A DNA stretch of 64,000 bases from contig JASKMD010000003.1 of NCBI GenBank assembly GCA_030144725.1, positions 16,012,582 to 16,076,581 on the forward strand, read 5' to 3'. The notes under the pieces were generated by a model. That model ran no database searches and was not told where the DNA came from. It saw nothing but the letters and a program-made list of their open reading frames with translations. This document shows positions 16,975 through 27,861 of the stretch, piece after piece (the first letter of the stretch is position 1; each line of letters begins with the position of its first letter). The translations under genes and the position numbers were made by a program. The stretch is from Haematococcus lacustris. Its lineage: Eukaryota; Chlorophyta; Chlorophyceae; Chlamydomonadales; Haematococcaceae.

Positions 16975-17226
16975 CTGCGGCATGGGGTGGCTACATGACG
17001 TCTAGCCCAGCACAGCTGCCTGCCAGGAGGCCGTGATCGTGATCCCCAGGCAGGCAGGCAGGCAGGCAGGCAAGCACTCACGCCAGGGAGTGCAGGACCA
17101 TCTTGATGTCAGTCGAGGAGTTCCACTTGGCCACTGCGGACGCTATGCAGAACAGCGCCGCCAAACTGAAGTACTTGATCTGCAGCGTGCGCAGGAAGGG
17201 CTCCCTCCCACGCAACCATAGGCTGC
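16975..17226 (-). pseudogene. Duplicated middle exon of the Asterix gene
   Basis: This is near-identical to 14686-14940 and includes the exon IKYFSLAALFCIASAVAKW with both splice sites and the following CAGG-repeat intron start. The first and last exons have no counterpart here. Either it is a partial segmental duplication or an unused alternative exon. Confidence 0.75.
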
Positions 17227-17457
17227 TCCCACACAGGCATCACATGAATACAGCAACACCATCCAAGCGGAGAGGCCGTGATGGAAGGCGCATCAGGTCG
17301 CCATCCATTCGATTGGGGCGGAAATGGTAGCCATTACAATGTTTTTATTACTCCACATCCATTCTACACTTAGTTGAGAGGACCTCTCCGGCAGAAGGGC
17401 TCGAGGCAGATGAATATCCCTGTGGGCTCATCAGGCCCGGGCTCATCAGGCCCTTTC

Positions 17458-19185
17458 CTAAGGCGGCTGCACTGCCCCACTGATCCAGGGCTGGGACTGC
17501 ACCAGCCCCTGCGCTGCTGCCTGGGCCCCAGGTGGTGCTGCCTGCAGGCTGTGAGGCGGTGGGGCCTGAGGGGCAGCGGGCAGCAGCAGGGCGCCTGGGC
17601 CGTGGGCTTTGCAGGCCTCCATGCTGTCAGGCTGATCAGGAGAGGTGGCCTGGCTGGGGCCCACCCCAGGCTGCGTCCACAATGCCTGCATCCCCCCAAG
17701 CCCTCCTGCTCCTAACCCCGCCCCGCCCCCTGCCCCTAAAGTTGGCACCGGCCCTAGCCCTGGCCCTGCCCCTCCCCCCAACCCCCGCCCCACCCCTGGC
17801 TGCAGCAGGCGGTGAGGCAGCTGGTGACCGGGGTCTGAAGAGTCCGGGGTGGGTGCCAGGCGCGGCTGCATGCCATCACCTGATGAGGTGTGGGCAGAGA
17901 AGGAGGCGCTGGGGCGAGGGCGCTGGCTCTCCAGGGAGAAGGAGGCGGTGAGGAGCCCTGAAGAGCCTGCGCCGTCTGGCCACTGCTGCTTGGGCGAGGC
18001 CGCTGGCGCATAGCCCATGGTGACAGGCATGGGAGGGAGGGTGTGCTCCGACCCGGGCAGCAGGTTGAGTGCTGGCAGGGCCGCCACGCTGCTGTCAGCT
18101 GATTGGAGGGCACCTGCCTTGTCAAAAGCAGCTGGATTGATGTCGTTGGCGGTGCTGCTGCCTGCTGCTGCTGTGGTGGAGGGGCCAGAGGCTGCAGCAA
18201 TGGGTGGGGGCATTTCACGGGGCAGGCCTAGGACTTGCTGGGCGTGGTTAATCTCAGCTGCCATGTGGGCGTTGGTTGACTGCAGGTGCACCAGCTGCTT
18301 CTGCACCAGGAGCAGCTGCAGGCAGCAGCAGCAGCAGGCAGGGCGAGGTGCAGAGATAGGCAGGCAGGCAGCCTTGTCCAGGCAGGCTGGGCCCTCGCAG
18401 CAATGCAGGTGCCGCAGCAGTGGCTGCACTCAGCCTGGGATACTGTGAGGGGTCTGTGCAGGGCCCTCAGCGGCTCTCACATCAGCCTCCGCGCCCTCCT
18501 CAGCACCCAATGCGCCACACACTGCCCACTACCATCACGGTTGCCGTCAACCTCTGGCTGCCTGCCCAGGCTGACCCTGACCACTGCCAGCCGGCTGCCC
18601 AGGCTAACCCTGCCTACTGCCTGCCCACTGCCTGCCACCAGCCTGCTGCCCAGCTGCCACCCACCTCTGCCGCTAGGCTGCTGCCGTACGCTTCTAGCAC
18701 CTTGAGGTCCCCCAGCAGCTCCTGGCGGTGGGTCTGCAGCGCCTCAGACTCCTCCTGCACTGCGGCCAGCTCATGCTCCAGCTCTGACATGTGGGCCTGC
18801 CGACGCTCTTTGCTCTTGGCAGCGCTCTGGCACCACAGGCAGGCAGGCAGGCTCAGACCCAAGCGATCAAACACACTGATTGCTGAGCGAGGATGTGTGC
18901 AGGCTGTGGTGGGCCGAAAGTGGTAGTGACATAACGGTCAATTAGGGTGCTGTGAGGCGGGCTAGTGTTGGCTGGTCTGTAGCTGGTGTACAGATGCCTC
19001 GCATGTATACTTCGCTTGCTGTTGGAGATGAAGGGCCCTACCTGGCGGTTGGCCAAAATGCGCTTAACTTTCTTGGGATCGAGTAGCTGCAACTCCTGGT
19101 CGGTGCGCCCATTGTTCACGCTGCTCGACTTCCCTGGCTTTTTTTTTATGGCGCCTGATAACGGAGAGCCTGATTCGCCGTGCAT
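17458..19185 (-). CDS. bZIP transcription factor, plant group I (VIP1/RF2-like)
   Basis: Three phase-0 exons (19185-19042, 18826-18665 and 18315-17458) give 387 aa. The basic region DPKKVKRILANRQSAAKSKE spans the first splice junction. It has the N-x7-K spacing (Lys in place of Arg) characteristic of Arabidopsis group I/VIP1-type bZIPs. A leucine zipper follows (MSELEHEL, VQEESEALQTHRQELL, LLLVQKQLVHLQ). The long C-terminal half is Pro/Gly/Ser/Ala-rich (GVGRGLGGGAGPGLGPVP), like an activation or disordered region. Nuclear; expected to bind DNA as a dimer. Target genes cannot be inferred. The start MHGESGSPLSGAIKKK is the first Met before the basic region. Confidence 0.88.
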
Positions 19186-19280
19186 CGCGCGTGCCGTTCA
19201 CGTAATGGGTGATTTAGATTCATAGCATTGGCTGGAGAAAACTGTATGTCACATAAATCGTCGCTGTTTTGTTTGTGTGT

Positions 19281-19527
19281 GTCGTAACTAGGGTGTGTCC
19301 GCTAATATTAGCTCCGAGCCAAAAGTTGCGCATTAGCTAATATTAGCGCTTATATTAGCTGAAGCGGCGGGAGCTACTACCGGGAGCTTACACGAGCTGA
19401 CTTGAGCTGATATGAGCTTATATGAGCTATCGAGAGCTGATACAAGCTGATCGGGAGCTGATGTGAGCTAATATGAGCTAATATGAGAACTAATATTAGT
19501 TTGGGGGGGAATCACCCTAGTCGTAAC
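19281..19527. mobile_element. hAT-type MITE, 231 bp, 8-bp target duplication
   Basis: The element spans 19289-19519. The ends are TAGGGTG...CACCCTA, flanked by GTCGTAAC at 19281-19288 and 19520-19527. An 8-bp duplication with TAGGG-type ends is the hAT signature. The interior is a degenerate run of GAGCTNATAT-like units plus GCTAATATTAG palindromes near both ends. Noncoding. Confidence 0.85.
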
Positions 19528-19984
19528 AGATCCAGGCAGAGGAGTTTAGAGGCGGGGGCGGTCCCCATACCTTGCTGAGGGGGGTGTTCGCTGCAGATTT
19601 AGAGGCGGGGGGGGTCGTGGTGTCCGGTGTGGTCAAGGCAAGGGTCGTTATCGCAGGTTGTGGCTTGGGTGGACGCCTGCAGCATGCGGGCGATGCTTGG
19701 CAGCTTTCTAGAGAGCCACACGGTACGCAACTGGTTCACCCTCGTCACGGTGCTCGCTGCGACAGGCGGGCGGCCTTCGACGACATGACTGCTGGGGACG
19801 CCGTCATCCCGAACTTGGCGGGGTGCACCTCCGACGCCGGCTACCTCCTGCCGGCGAGCACCCTCGGCCCCGCGAAGCTATACTGGCTGTGCTGGCCGCG
19901 TATCCAAACCTCCATTGGCGGGGCCAAGTAATTACAGGAGCATCAGCGCAGGGAAAGAAAGTTTGGGAGGGTGGGCAGGATAGG
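19528..19984. other. Gene-free stretch between MITE and transposase relic
   Basis: GC-rich with two TTTAGAGGCGGGGG segments (19548-19561 and 19598-19611). No supported gene. Confidence 0.3.
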
Positions 19985-20737
19985 GATATCGACCAGCGTA
20001 GTGCGTAGTGCACTCAACATCTTCCTCCTTATCACTTGCCAGTGTCACACGTCCAAACATGGGGATGCTGCTCAGGGTAGATGCTCCATGACACATGCAC
20101 TGCTGTGGCTTGCTGCCCATGTGCCTCACACACGCACATGCAGTCTCAGACCACATGGGCGCACCCCCATCTGCAGGGAAGAACATTGCATGCATGGCCC
20201 GCGACTCAGAAGTGGTGCGCAGCAGCCTGTGGGCATCAGGGTCAGGCTCAGCACACTGCTCAACCTCCTCATCCTTCAGCACCAAACACCACCGTGGTTG
20301 CACGCTCCCCCTAGTCTGATGCGCAACACTGGCAGCTAGCTGTGCAGCAGGCACCACGCACTCTACATTATGCACACCTGCCAACTGCTGAGCCTTGCAC
20401 TCAGCACTGAGATCTGGGTGATCAGCCAAGACTCTGGCTGCCATGCTGTGCTTGAATACCCCACCCTCAAAGTCATGGCGGCCCTTGAATGAGATGTGGC
20501 CCCATACGACCACCACACTGTCATCTTGTACCTCATGGCCATGCGCCGGTGCAGCTGCAATGCCGGTGTGCCCTTGAATTGGGCTGCGCACCCATCTGAC
20601 CACATGCACAACTGCTTCATATCCATGCACCGCTCACTCTGTAGATAATCTAGCACCTGATGCAAAGCTGCTTGTGTCACAGCAGCTGACTGATCCTTCC
20701 CATCTGTCAAGACATACACAGTCTCCTCCATGTTCAC
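19985..20737 (-). pseudogene. Frameshifted transposase relic (WSDG / GKGxHDxxGG type)
   Basis: The reverse strand from 20737 reads EETVYVLTDGKDQSAAVTQ, LDYLQ, then MWSDGCAAQFKGT. After a frame change near 20500 it continues VVVWGHISFKGRHDFEGGVF and KHSMAARVLADHPDL. The pattern (WSDG.AQFK, then GKG.HD..GG..K) recalls a class of uncharacterised eukaryotic DDE-like transposon proteins. I cannot name the superfamily. The break and the missing N-terminus mark it as dead. Confidence 0.5.
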
Positions 20738-20899
20738 AGTCCGCGGGAATGGCGGGCGAGTGATCTGGGAGGCTTCAGTCCAAAACGCGAGTTTCAGCGC
20801 GCGTGAGTTACCGCGATAGCCTCAGCTACCCTTTACTAGCGCGTGGTGTGAGCGTCAGGCCTGGCAGGGATTGGCGGGACCAACGGCCGGGTTGACCAC

Positions 20900-21693
20900 C
20901 TGGTCACTAGGGCGCGACCGATCATATGACTTGCTGAGGAATTGGTCATATGACTGAATATGATGGCTTAAAGATGGGATATGACTGGGTACGTAGTCAA
21001 GAGGATAATGTGGCAGATGTCCACACTAACCCACCTGGGAACCCCGAGTGTGAAGAGGGTTTGACGCCCTCCAAACCAGTACCGCTCTCAGTTGCAGTTA
21101 CCCCGCCGCAACATTCCTCTACTCTCTGCGCAGTTAACTATTGAGCTTGAGACCACGGCAATGAGGCTCTCTGTATCCTCTTGCAATCGATCTCTGTAGC
21201 CTTGGTCATGCGCAAAATGATATTGGCTACACGCCATGTCCGGGTTCCATGCTCCTATCTCAAAGTTGTCAAGCTCCTCAAGCTGCAGCGGCCTGAGTGT
21301 AATGTACAAGCCTTGTAGCATGCGATGCTAAGGTTGCATGCTATTGCTTTAACAAAAAGGGTCAGCAAATTTGAAATGCTCGGCGGTTGGGTCCGACGGT
21401 TGGGTCGCCACGGGTCAGCCATTTGCGCTGCTGAGACGCTCCCCAAGCAGCTACAGATGTGCAGGAGAACCGTGTGGGGTCAGGCCGCGCATCGCGCCAG
21501 CCATTTTGGCACACGGCCGTAGCGGTTTAGAGCAAGTGGGATTCTAGAAGCTTGAGAACAGGGCCCATAGCTTGCTGTTGATGCGCAGTTGACTTTAGCT
21601 CGGTTTTGGCTTGATCATATTTCATCATATTCTCTGGCTTGATCATATTGGGTCATATCTTAAAGATTTTTTCGGGCGCGCCCTACTGGTCAC
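20900..21693. mobile_element. hAT-type element, 778 bp, 8-bp target duplication
   Basis: The element spans 20908-21685. The left end is TAGGGCGCGACCG. The right end in reverse complement is TAGGGCGCGCCCG. CTGGTCAC flanks it at 20900-20907 and 21686-21693. Subterminal TGATCATAT/ATCATATGAC motifs recur at both ends. A short reverse frame near 21110-21320 (LYITLRPLQLEELDNFEIGA) is not recognised. Probably non-autonomous. Confidence 0.8.
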
Positions 21694-22469
21694 CCCCGCC
21701 ATTGGCGGACCCCCTGATAAAATCTTACTGGTCTTTACGAGTTTCACAACGATTCTTACGCAGGGCGGTGCAGCTCATTAAAGCGAAGCTAGCGGGCTGC
21801 TCGGGCTGATGTGCACCTGTGCCGGGGCGGGCGGGGGTGCTGGGAGATCGGGTCGCGTTGTGCCGGGAATGGCTGCTTAGTGGGGCTGTGATCAGCGAAC
21901 AGCTATCGCGCTCAGTGGCCCAGCGACATGGACGGGGATTTATTTCTTGAATTTTTGTCGGGCGCTGGACCCCCCCTGACATGTGTTCTAGTCAGGGCTG
22001 TGGCAATACGGGGTAAGTTACGGATATACGGGTGGTAACCCGTACGTATGTATATCCGTAAGTAATACGGGTCAAATCCGGATCCAACCGCCACCCGTAC
22101 GTGTGAAGCACCCAGTGACCTTAAAGCCCTGCAGCAGAATTAGTGCGTCGCGACCAGCGCACATCGACTGCCATGGAGCTGGGGTCACCACGCGCCACTC
22201 AGCAGATGCAGACCCTCTTGCGACGATCCTCCATGGCCACGGCAGAGGATGTGCAGCAGATCTAACCATTGATTTAACACCGCCGCTGGTACCCTGCTAC
22301 CTTGCTGCCTGCAGTGATGGGTAATACATGTATCGATACAGGAAATACAAGAAAATACACGAAAAACGTGTATTTTTTGTATCGATACAATACAGCGATA
22401 CAGAGGCGACATGTCACGCGGGAAAGGAGCAGCTATGAGCAGCGCAGACAGTCCCGCAGCCTGTCCTTG

Positions 22470-22895
22470 ATGGCTGGGCAGGACGGCGACGGCGGAAAGC
22501 CTTCTAGCCTCGAGTGGCAACATGTCACCTCAACGAAGCTACTCCACGGCCATAGCATCTCGTGCAACTACTGCCACGCCAAGTTCAGCGGAGGAGCCAC
22601 CCGTATTCGCGACCACATGTGCCGATGCGCTGCTGCGCCCAATGCTGTCAAGCTGCTCTTCGGCACGCGTAATGTAGACGCCAAGGAGAAGGCAACGGCA
22701 GCGAAGGCCAAGCGTACGCTCAACTTTAACACTGGTGCAACCGGTGCCAGGAGCCCAACAGTCAGTCCAGCCAAGCTTCCTATCAGCCCAGCAGCCACTG
22801 CAGCAAGCACTGCAGCTGTTGTTAGAGAGCTGGATGTAGCCTTCGGCTGGCTGGTTTATGCCAACGGCCTGCCATTCGACACACCTGTTGTTTGA
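22470..22895 (+). pseudogene. hAT transposase N-terminal part with BED zinc finger
   Basis: 141 codons from MAGQDGDGGKPSSLEWQHV. The BED-type finger is visible as W, then CNYCHAKFSGGATRIRDHMC (Cys-x2-Cys ... His-x3-Cys). A linker follows, then VRELDVAFGWLVYANGLPFD, which resembles the start of the hAT catalytic body (glpF motif). The frame ends (TGA 22893-22895) where about 400 residues of RNase H-like domain should follow. BED fingers bind the transposon ends. Confidence 0.75.
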
Positions 22896-22901
22896 CGTGT
22901 G

Positions 22902-23468
22902 ATGGCTACACAGGTGACTGACAGCCTGGCAGACATTGTGCAGTTGCTGTCCCCCAGCACGGGGGCAGCTGGACGTGCCTTGATCCAGTTTGCACACTAC
23001 AAGGCACAGCACAACATCTTCAGCCGTCCCATCGTGCAAAATGCAGCCAAGGAGCTTCCAGGTAAGGCCAGCCAGTAGCAGCCGTTAACAACCGACCAGA
23101 AGCAGCCAGTCAGCACTAGCAGCGTGGTTTGCACTGCAGGGTACCTGTTTTGGGAGACCTACGGCAAGGGCTACCCTGACCTCCAGTTTGTGGCAACCCG
23201 GCTACTCGCGCAGCCAGCATCCTCATCAGCTGCAGAGCAGAACTTCAGCAAGTACGGCTTCATCCTTAGCAAGCGTCGCAACCGCCTCACCACTTCCCGA
23301 GCCTCAATGCTGGTGTTCAACTTCAGCAACTCGCGCCTCCTCCGGCGCACGCAGCAGCTGGATGCTGACAGACATCCTGTGCCCTGGTCAGATTCGGAGG
23401 CGTCAAATTCAGCGGCAAACAGCGAGGAGTGCAGTGGCAGCGACGCAAACGACGAGGCTGAGGCTTAA
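22902..23468 (+). pseudogene. hAT transposase C-terminal dimerisation part
   Basis: Two exons, 22902-23061 and 23140-23468, join in phase 1 (CTTCCAG|GTAAGG ... CTGCAG|G). The protein reads ADIVQLLSPS, then LFWETYGKGYPDLQFVATRL and LLAQPASSSAAEQNFSKYGF, then SKRRNRL, the canonical hAT C-terminal dimerisation motif (W.....YP.L...A..lla.paSSa..Er.FS). An acidic Ser-rich tail ends DANDEAEA. The catalytic core between this and the BED part is deleted. Confidence 0.82.
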
Positions 23469-24382
23469 GCAGCTACTAATGCTCGCGTCTTATAGACCAG
23501 CTCGGTTTCTGCATGACCCAGCCCAACTCGATATCGGCTTAGACTAGCCCCGCTAGTGCCATAAGAGAGCGTTGCGTGTCCCTTTGTCACAAATGAGCTT
23601 CATCTGAAGGCAAACTGATGGCTTCATTTGAAGGCAACTTGCCGGCCGGCACTTGTATTTTTTAAATACGATACGTGTATTTTTGTATTATACAAAAAAT
23701 ACGTATCTGTATCGATACACGTATCTTGTATTACCCATCACTGGCTGCCTGCCTGCTGCTATTGCTGATGCTGCTGTGGCATGCTGCATGTGCATGTGTG
23801 CTGCATGTGCATGTAATTCGTTGTTTTTCACTCAGGAGAGTGTTGGAGCGCAAGCCGAAGACCTTGTCGGATGCAGACTGGGAGGAGTACGAGAGGTGGA
23901 TGCGCAAGACCCCGCAGGACCAGAGCTAGGACCAAGAGGTGTGCCACCTACTACCCATGTCGTACCCATGTCGTGCAGGTGCTGGAAGGCATCTGAGATG
24001 GGGAGGGTCCAAGGTTCGGCAGCCTAGCAACCCAGCAGCTGCTGTGACAGTGCAGACCTGCTTAGGCACGAGGCTGAAGTTGATGTTGAAGGCTGATGGT
24101 TGGGCTGCGAGAGGTTGGGATGAGTTAAGGTTGCAAACACACACAAACAACAAAGTAAGCAAGTATTCTAGGTTTGCGGAACAAGGGAAAGCAGGGTTGG
24201 CGGAAGCAGGGAAGGCGGAAGGGGAAAGGCGAAAAAGATGCCCCGCATGCTTGCATGGGCCCCTTACGGCGGAACCTTACGGATCGGTTAGGCGGAACCT
24301 TACGGGTGTGACCACGTATTACGGTAAGCACGTAAGCGGATCCGTATTCCGTAAGCCCGTATCCCACAGCCCTGGTTCTAGT

Positions 24383-25450
24383 GCCAGTGCTAGTGCTGAT
24401 GAGATGTATAAGAGTGATGGTACGGCTTGTGGCCTGTCCCTGTCCCTGAACAACGTGCAACTCGTGTCACGCCACCCCATGTCAAATTTCCTCGAAATGG
24501 GCACTATTAAGGAGCGTCCGGGGCTGTATCATATTATATGATATAGACCAGGTATCATGATAATATCATTATATTTCATTATAAGCCCTGTTTCTGCATC
24601 GCAAGACGCCTGTAGGGACCCTATGTCCCTCGCGCACTGGTCGTAACCGTGCGCGCTGAGGTTCGGGTGGCAGTTAGGAGGCAGTTGGCCGGCAGTACTT
24701 CTTCTGAGCAATGTATCGTGCACTGGGGTCATGGCTGACGCCAGAGCAGCTGTTTAACAATGCTGCCATCAAGCGATGTGTTCCGCAAGTTGCAAGCATG
24801 TTGCCGCTTGGCTGTCCCAGTTCAACAGTGAAGGCCAGTGAAGTTGCTGTGTGCAAGCGCTGGCCGAAAAGTAGCGCCCGAAAATCCACAGCGTGGGCAA
24901 CATCAGCCAAACGGCGGGCCTGTAGACAATGTTTAGCTACTTCCGCTCTGCGGAGATTGCTGCATAGCTAGTCCCGCTAGTGCGGCGATGTCTGGTTGAC
25001 TAGCTAGTTCTGACTTGCACGACTGCAGTGCACCGAAGTTTGTCTTTTCACTTGCGATGCTTACCACCATCATCCCCACCGCCATCCTAGCTAACGGGAA
25101 ATTAGGGAGCTTGTTGTCACCAAACATGTAATCCTGCAGCCAAAACTGCAGCTACGCTTCCTAGCATAGTCTCTATGAACACAACCAATAGCCTCATCTC
25201 TATGAACACAATCAACAGAGGACATATAGGTGCACTCCTGCTCTAAGCAGAGATGCATTGCATCGGCAACAATACATACCTGGCCACTTCTAGGCACAGA
25301 GCACAATCAGTAGCAGTGGCATCACAGCCTACCAGGCATCAGTCTCAAGCTGAACGAGCTAGTTGCGCTTTGTAAACACCTGGTTGAGCGGACGAATGCA
25401 CTCGAAAGTCTGCGATTACCAGGAGTCGAACTAGGGTCGCCAAGGTGACT
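24383..25450. other. Gene-poor stretch with ATCAT-rich palindromes
   Basis: 24517-24590 is AT-rich (GTATCATATTATATGATATA) and looks like part of a short MITE. A plus-strand frame at 24711-24971 (WLTPEQLFNNAAIKRCVPQ) is open but unrecognised. At 25409-25440 the reverse strand shows a T-arm-like GACCCTAGTTCGACTCCTGG without a matching 5' half. Confidence 0.3.
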
Positions 25451-25547
25451 TGGGATGTATCATAACTGTATCATGATAATCATGATATGCCTAATAGTCC
25501 ACATACGTGTATCATGAGATATCATGATACATGCCGCTCCCTACATA
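25451..25547. repeat. ATCATG-rich short repeat, copy 1
   Basis: Starts GGGATGTATCATAAC and ends ATACATGCCGCTCCCTA. It shares about 65 bp (ATCATGATATGCCTAATAGT onward) with 27862-27925. Rich in ATCATGAT palindromes and probably a tiny MITE. Confidence 0.65.
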
Positions 25548-26818
25548 CCACTAATGCAATTGATGGTGAGCAGCTGAGGTGTGTCCGCGATCGCTTGCGC
25601 CGGCATGGCCTAACTCGCAAGTAGGGCGTTCCTGGCCAGGTATTATTAGTACCCAGGTATTAATACCCTGAGGAATTTGAACGAGGTATTAATACCTCAC
25701 CGGCCCACCGGCAGCACACATCAGCGCCACTAGCGCTATGGCTACGACTGTCAGTCCTACATCGCCCGACACTCATCCAGCAGCCGAAGCGTGGCTGGAC
25801 AAATGAGTTCAAATGAGTAGAGTGCAGTGGCCTATGCCGGATGTGATTGTATGAGTGTCGTGTGCCATTGTGCACCAGGGCAACCCATCGGGAACATCGC
25901 GACCACGCCGGAGCGCCCAACATGAGGCTGAGGATTGTGATGAGGCTGACAGTGCCAAAGTAACATAGCCGCAGTCACAGCCTTGCTTTAAGGTTGCTCT
26001 CACAGTAAGCGAGTGACCAGGCCGCAAACTCGGTTCCAATGCAAGCTGTGGCGCCCAACCTATTCAACGCAGCGCGCTGATGCCTTCCCTGCACGAACTG
26101 GCGTGTCAGCGTCAGGCCGCACACTCCCTCACTCCCTCACACTCGGCCGCAAACCAAAAACAGTATAATTCATGATGATGATGACACGCCGGCCCTCTAA
26201 GACACCCTATCATAAGTTGAGCATCAACTACAGGGGCTATAGGACTATAATTATAGCTTGGCTCAGTAGCTTAGCAGCCAAGTGCGAGAGGTTACGGGTT
26301 CGACCCCACGCAAGAGCGTACTTTTGACGTCAAGTCAGCTCAAACAAGCCGTGAGCAGCCCATCGACCCTCATTTTCATAGCAAGCTCATACACAAGACA
26401 AGTGAGTTGATGAAATGTTTACGGTGCGCCGTCGAGAGGCGGTGATGAACACTATGTATCGCTGATGCTAAATACATGCATTGATGCAAGAAGGTGGCAT
26501 TGATGCAAGAAGGTGATGCATTGATGCAAGAAGGTGGCGAAGATGTTGATACGGGTGTGGGTTGGGGTGGGCTAGGGGAAGGGGGGGGGAGTTATGACTG
26601 AAAGTGGTCTTGCCGACCCCGAGGAGGGTCGTCATGGAGGGTCATTTTACATTCTCTCCACAATGTTGATTCTGATCTGATACAAACTTGCCATGTCATG
26701 TCTTACAATCATTACTTTGTGCTTAGTGGTACACCACACCAAAAAGGCAGAAGCACTGGAAGCAATACATGTCTCAAGCTCAACTGCCTTGCAACACCAC
26801 TACAGAAGACATGTATCG
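25548..26818. other. Gene-free stretch with small repeats
   Basis: GGTATTAATACC palindromes lie at 25653-25700. At 26259-26305 TGGCTCAGTAGC and GGTTCGACC are spaced like tRNA A and B boxes but too closely for a complete tRNA. They may be a SINE head or chance. GATGCAAGAAGGTGGC-type units are tandem at 26478-26538 and recur at 26838-26856. Confidence 0.35.
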
Positions 26819-27042
26819 CTGATGCTAAGTACATGCATTGATGCAAGAAGGTGGCAACACCACACAACACAACAACACCTCAACAACACACCACCACCAC
26901 AACAACACATTGACTCATGCCTCACACACCACCTATGCTATGTGCACAACAAGCAAGGACCGGCTGCACCTCCTTGCTTTAGCTAACACTCACTACGGGA
27001 CTGCTAAGCACTTTGCCTTGCTGCCTATGCCCAATGCCCCAT

Positions 27043-27207
27043 GGCTGGGCTGGGCTGGGCTGGGCTGGGCTGGGCTGGGCTGGGCTGGGCTGGGCTGGGC
27101 TGGGCTGGGCTGGGCTGGGCTGGGCTGGGCTGGGCTGGGCTGGGCTGGGCTGGGCTGGGCTGGGCTGGGCTGGGCTGGGCTGGGCTGGGCTGGGCTGGGC
27201 TGGGCTG
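27043..27207 (+). repeat. (GGGCT)n pentanucleotide array, 33 units
   Basis: A perfect GGGCT tandem. Long open frames on both strands here are artefacts of the repeat. G-rich on the plus strand, so G-quadruplex formation is plausible. Confidence 0.97.
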
Positions 27208-27861
27208 TACCCTAACAACACACAACACAACACAACAACGTCCAGCTCCCATTGGGGGCCACTCATGTCCAGGGGCTGGCCACTCACAGTTTTGCTCCGT
27301 GTCATGCCTTGCTGACTCCTTGCTACCTCCTTGTTGGCTGCTGCTCTACGCCGTTGCTGCCTTGCTTGCAACCACCAAGCCATGCTACACCTGTCATGCT
27401 CCAGCTGTCTGTATTATCAGTCAGCTAAGGCTTAGCAAGCAGATGAACAAGATTAACACCCCAGCTGCATGTGCACTCACCGGAAGTCCAAGCTGACGCT
27501 CCAAGCGCCTCCTACCTGCTGCTCTTGGCTACTGCTCTTGCGATGACGACCAGCTTATTCATCGAGCTGATTCGAATAACTGGCGATGATTGGCGATAAC
27601 TGGCGCGCGTAGTGAAGCCTTTGACCTGGTTCTACACCTGAACGACGGTGCTTTCCTTCCCTCCAAAGTTTGCGTGGTGGTATGGGCAAACTTGGGCAGA
27701 CCATCCGACCCTAGCGCATTGGGGTCATCGGGGCTAAGCGCAGCCATTGCGCTGGTCGGCGGTGGAAGCGGATGCAAGATTCGAGGACCTATAAAAGCTA
27801 TAAAAGTGCTCAAGCCATATAAAACTATAAATATAATTATAGTCGGGCCGGTCGCTCCCTA
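27208..27861. other. Gene-free stretch
   Basis: No supported gene. TATAAAAGCTATAAAAGTGC and neighbouring AT-rich text lie at 27790-27840. Confidence 0.3.

Larger units (their letters stand above)
22304..23751 (+). mobile_element. Inner hAT element, internally deleted
   Basis: The ends are CAGTGATGGGTAATACA (22312 on) and its inverted match TGTATTACCCATCACTG (to 23743), flanked by GCTGCCTG at 22304-22311 and 23744-23751. Subterminal GTATCGATAC palindromes are repeated on both sides. It encodes the first and last parts of a hAT transposase but lacks the central catalytic section, so it could move only with help. Confidence 0.92.
21985..24382. mobile_element. Outer hAT element carrying a second hAT inside it
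   Basis: The ends are CAGGGCTGTGG (from 21993) and CCACAGCCCTG (to 24374), flanked by GTTCTAGT at 21985-21992 and 24375-24382. Subterminal regions are full of TTACGG/CCGTAA and ATACGGG motifs, as usual for transposase binding in hAT elements. Subtracting the nested 1.44 kb leaves about 0.95 kb. It retains a short plus-strand terminal exon-like frame (23842-23929: RVLERKPKTLSDADWEEYER..., stop TAG) after a CAG acceptor, possibly the end of its own lost gene. Confidence 0.88.

Noticed and set aside
26259..26305. tRNA gene
   Set aside because: A-box and B-box-like strings exist, but the spacing is too short and no acceptor stem pairs. At most a tRNA-derived remnant.
27041..27496. [10 protein letters not shown] and [10 protein letters not shown] repeat ORFs
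   Set aside because: Frames of the (GGGCT)n array, no independent coding evidence.
26240..27845. Transposon bounded by GACTATAATTATA inverted ends
   Set aside because: The matching core TATAATTATA is self-palindromic and AT-rich, and no target duplication was found.
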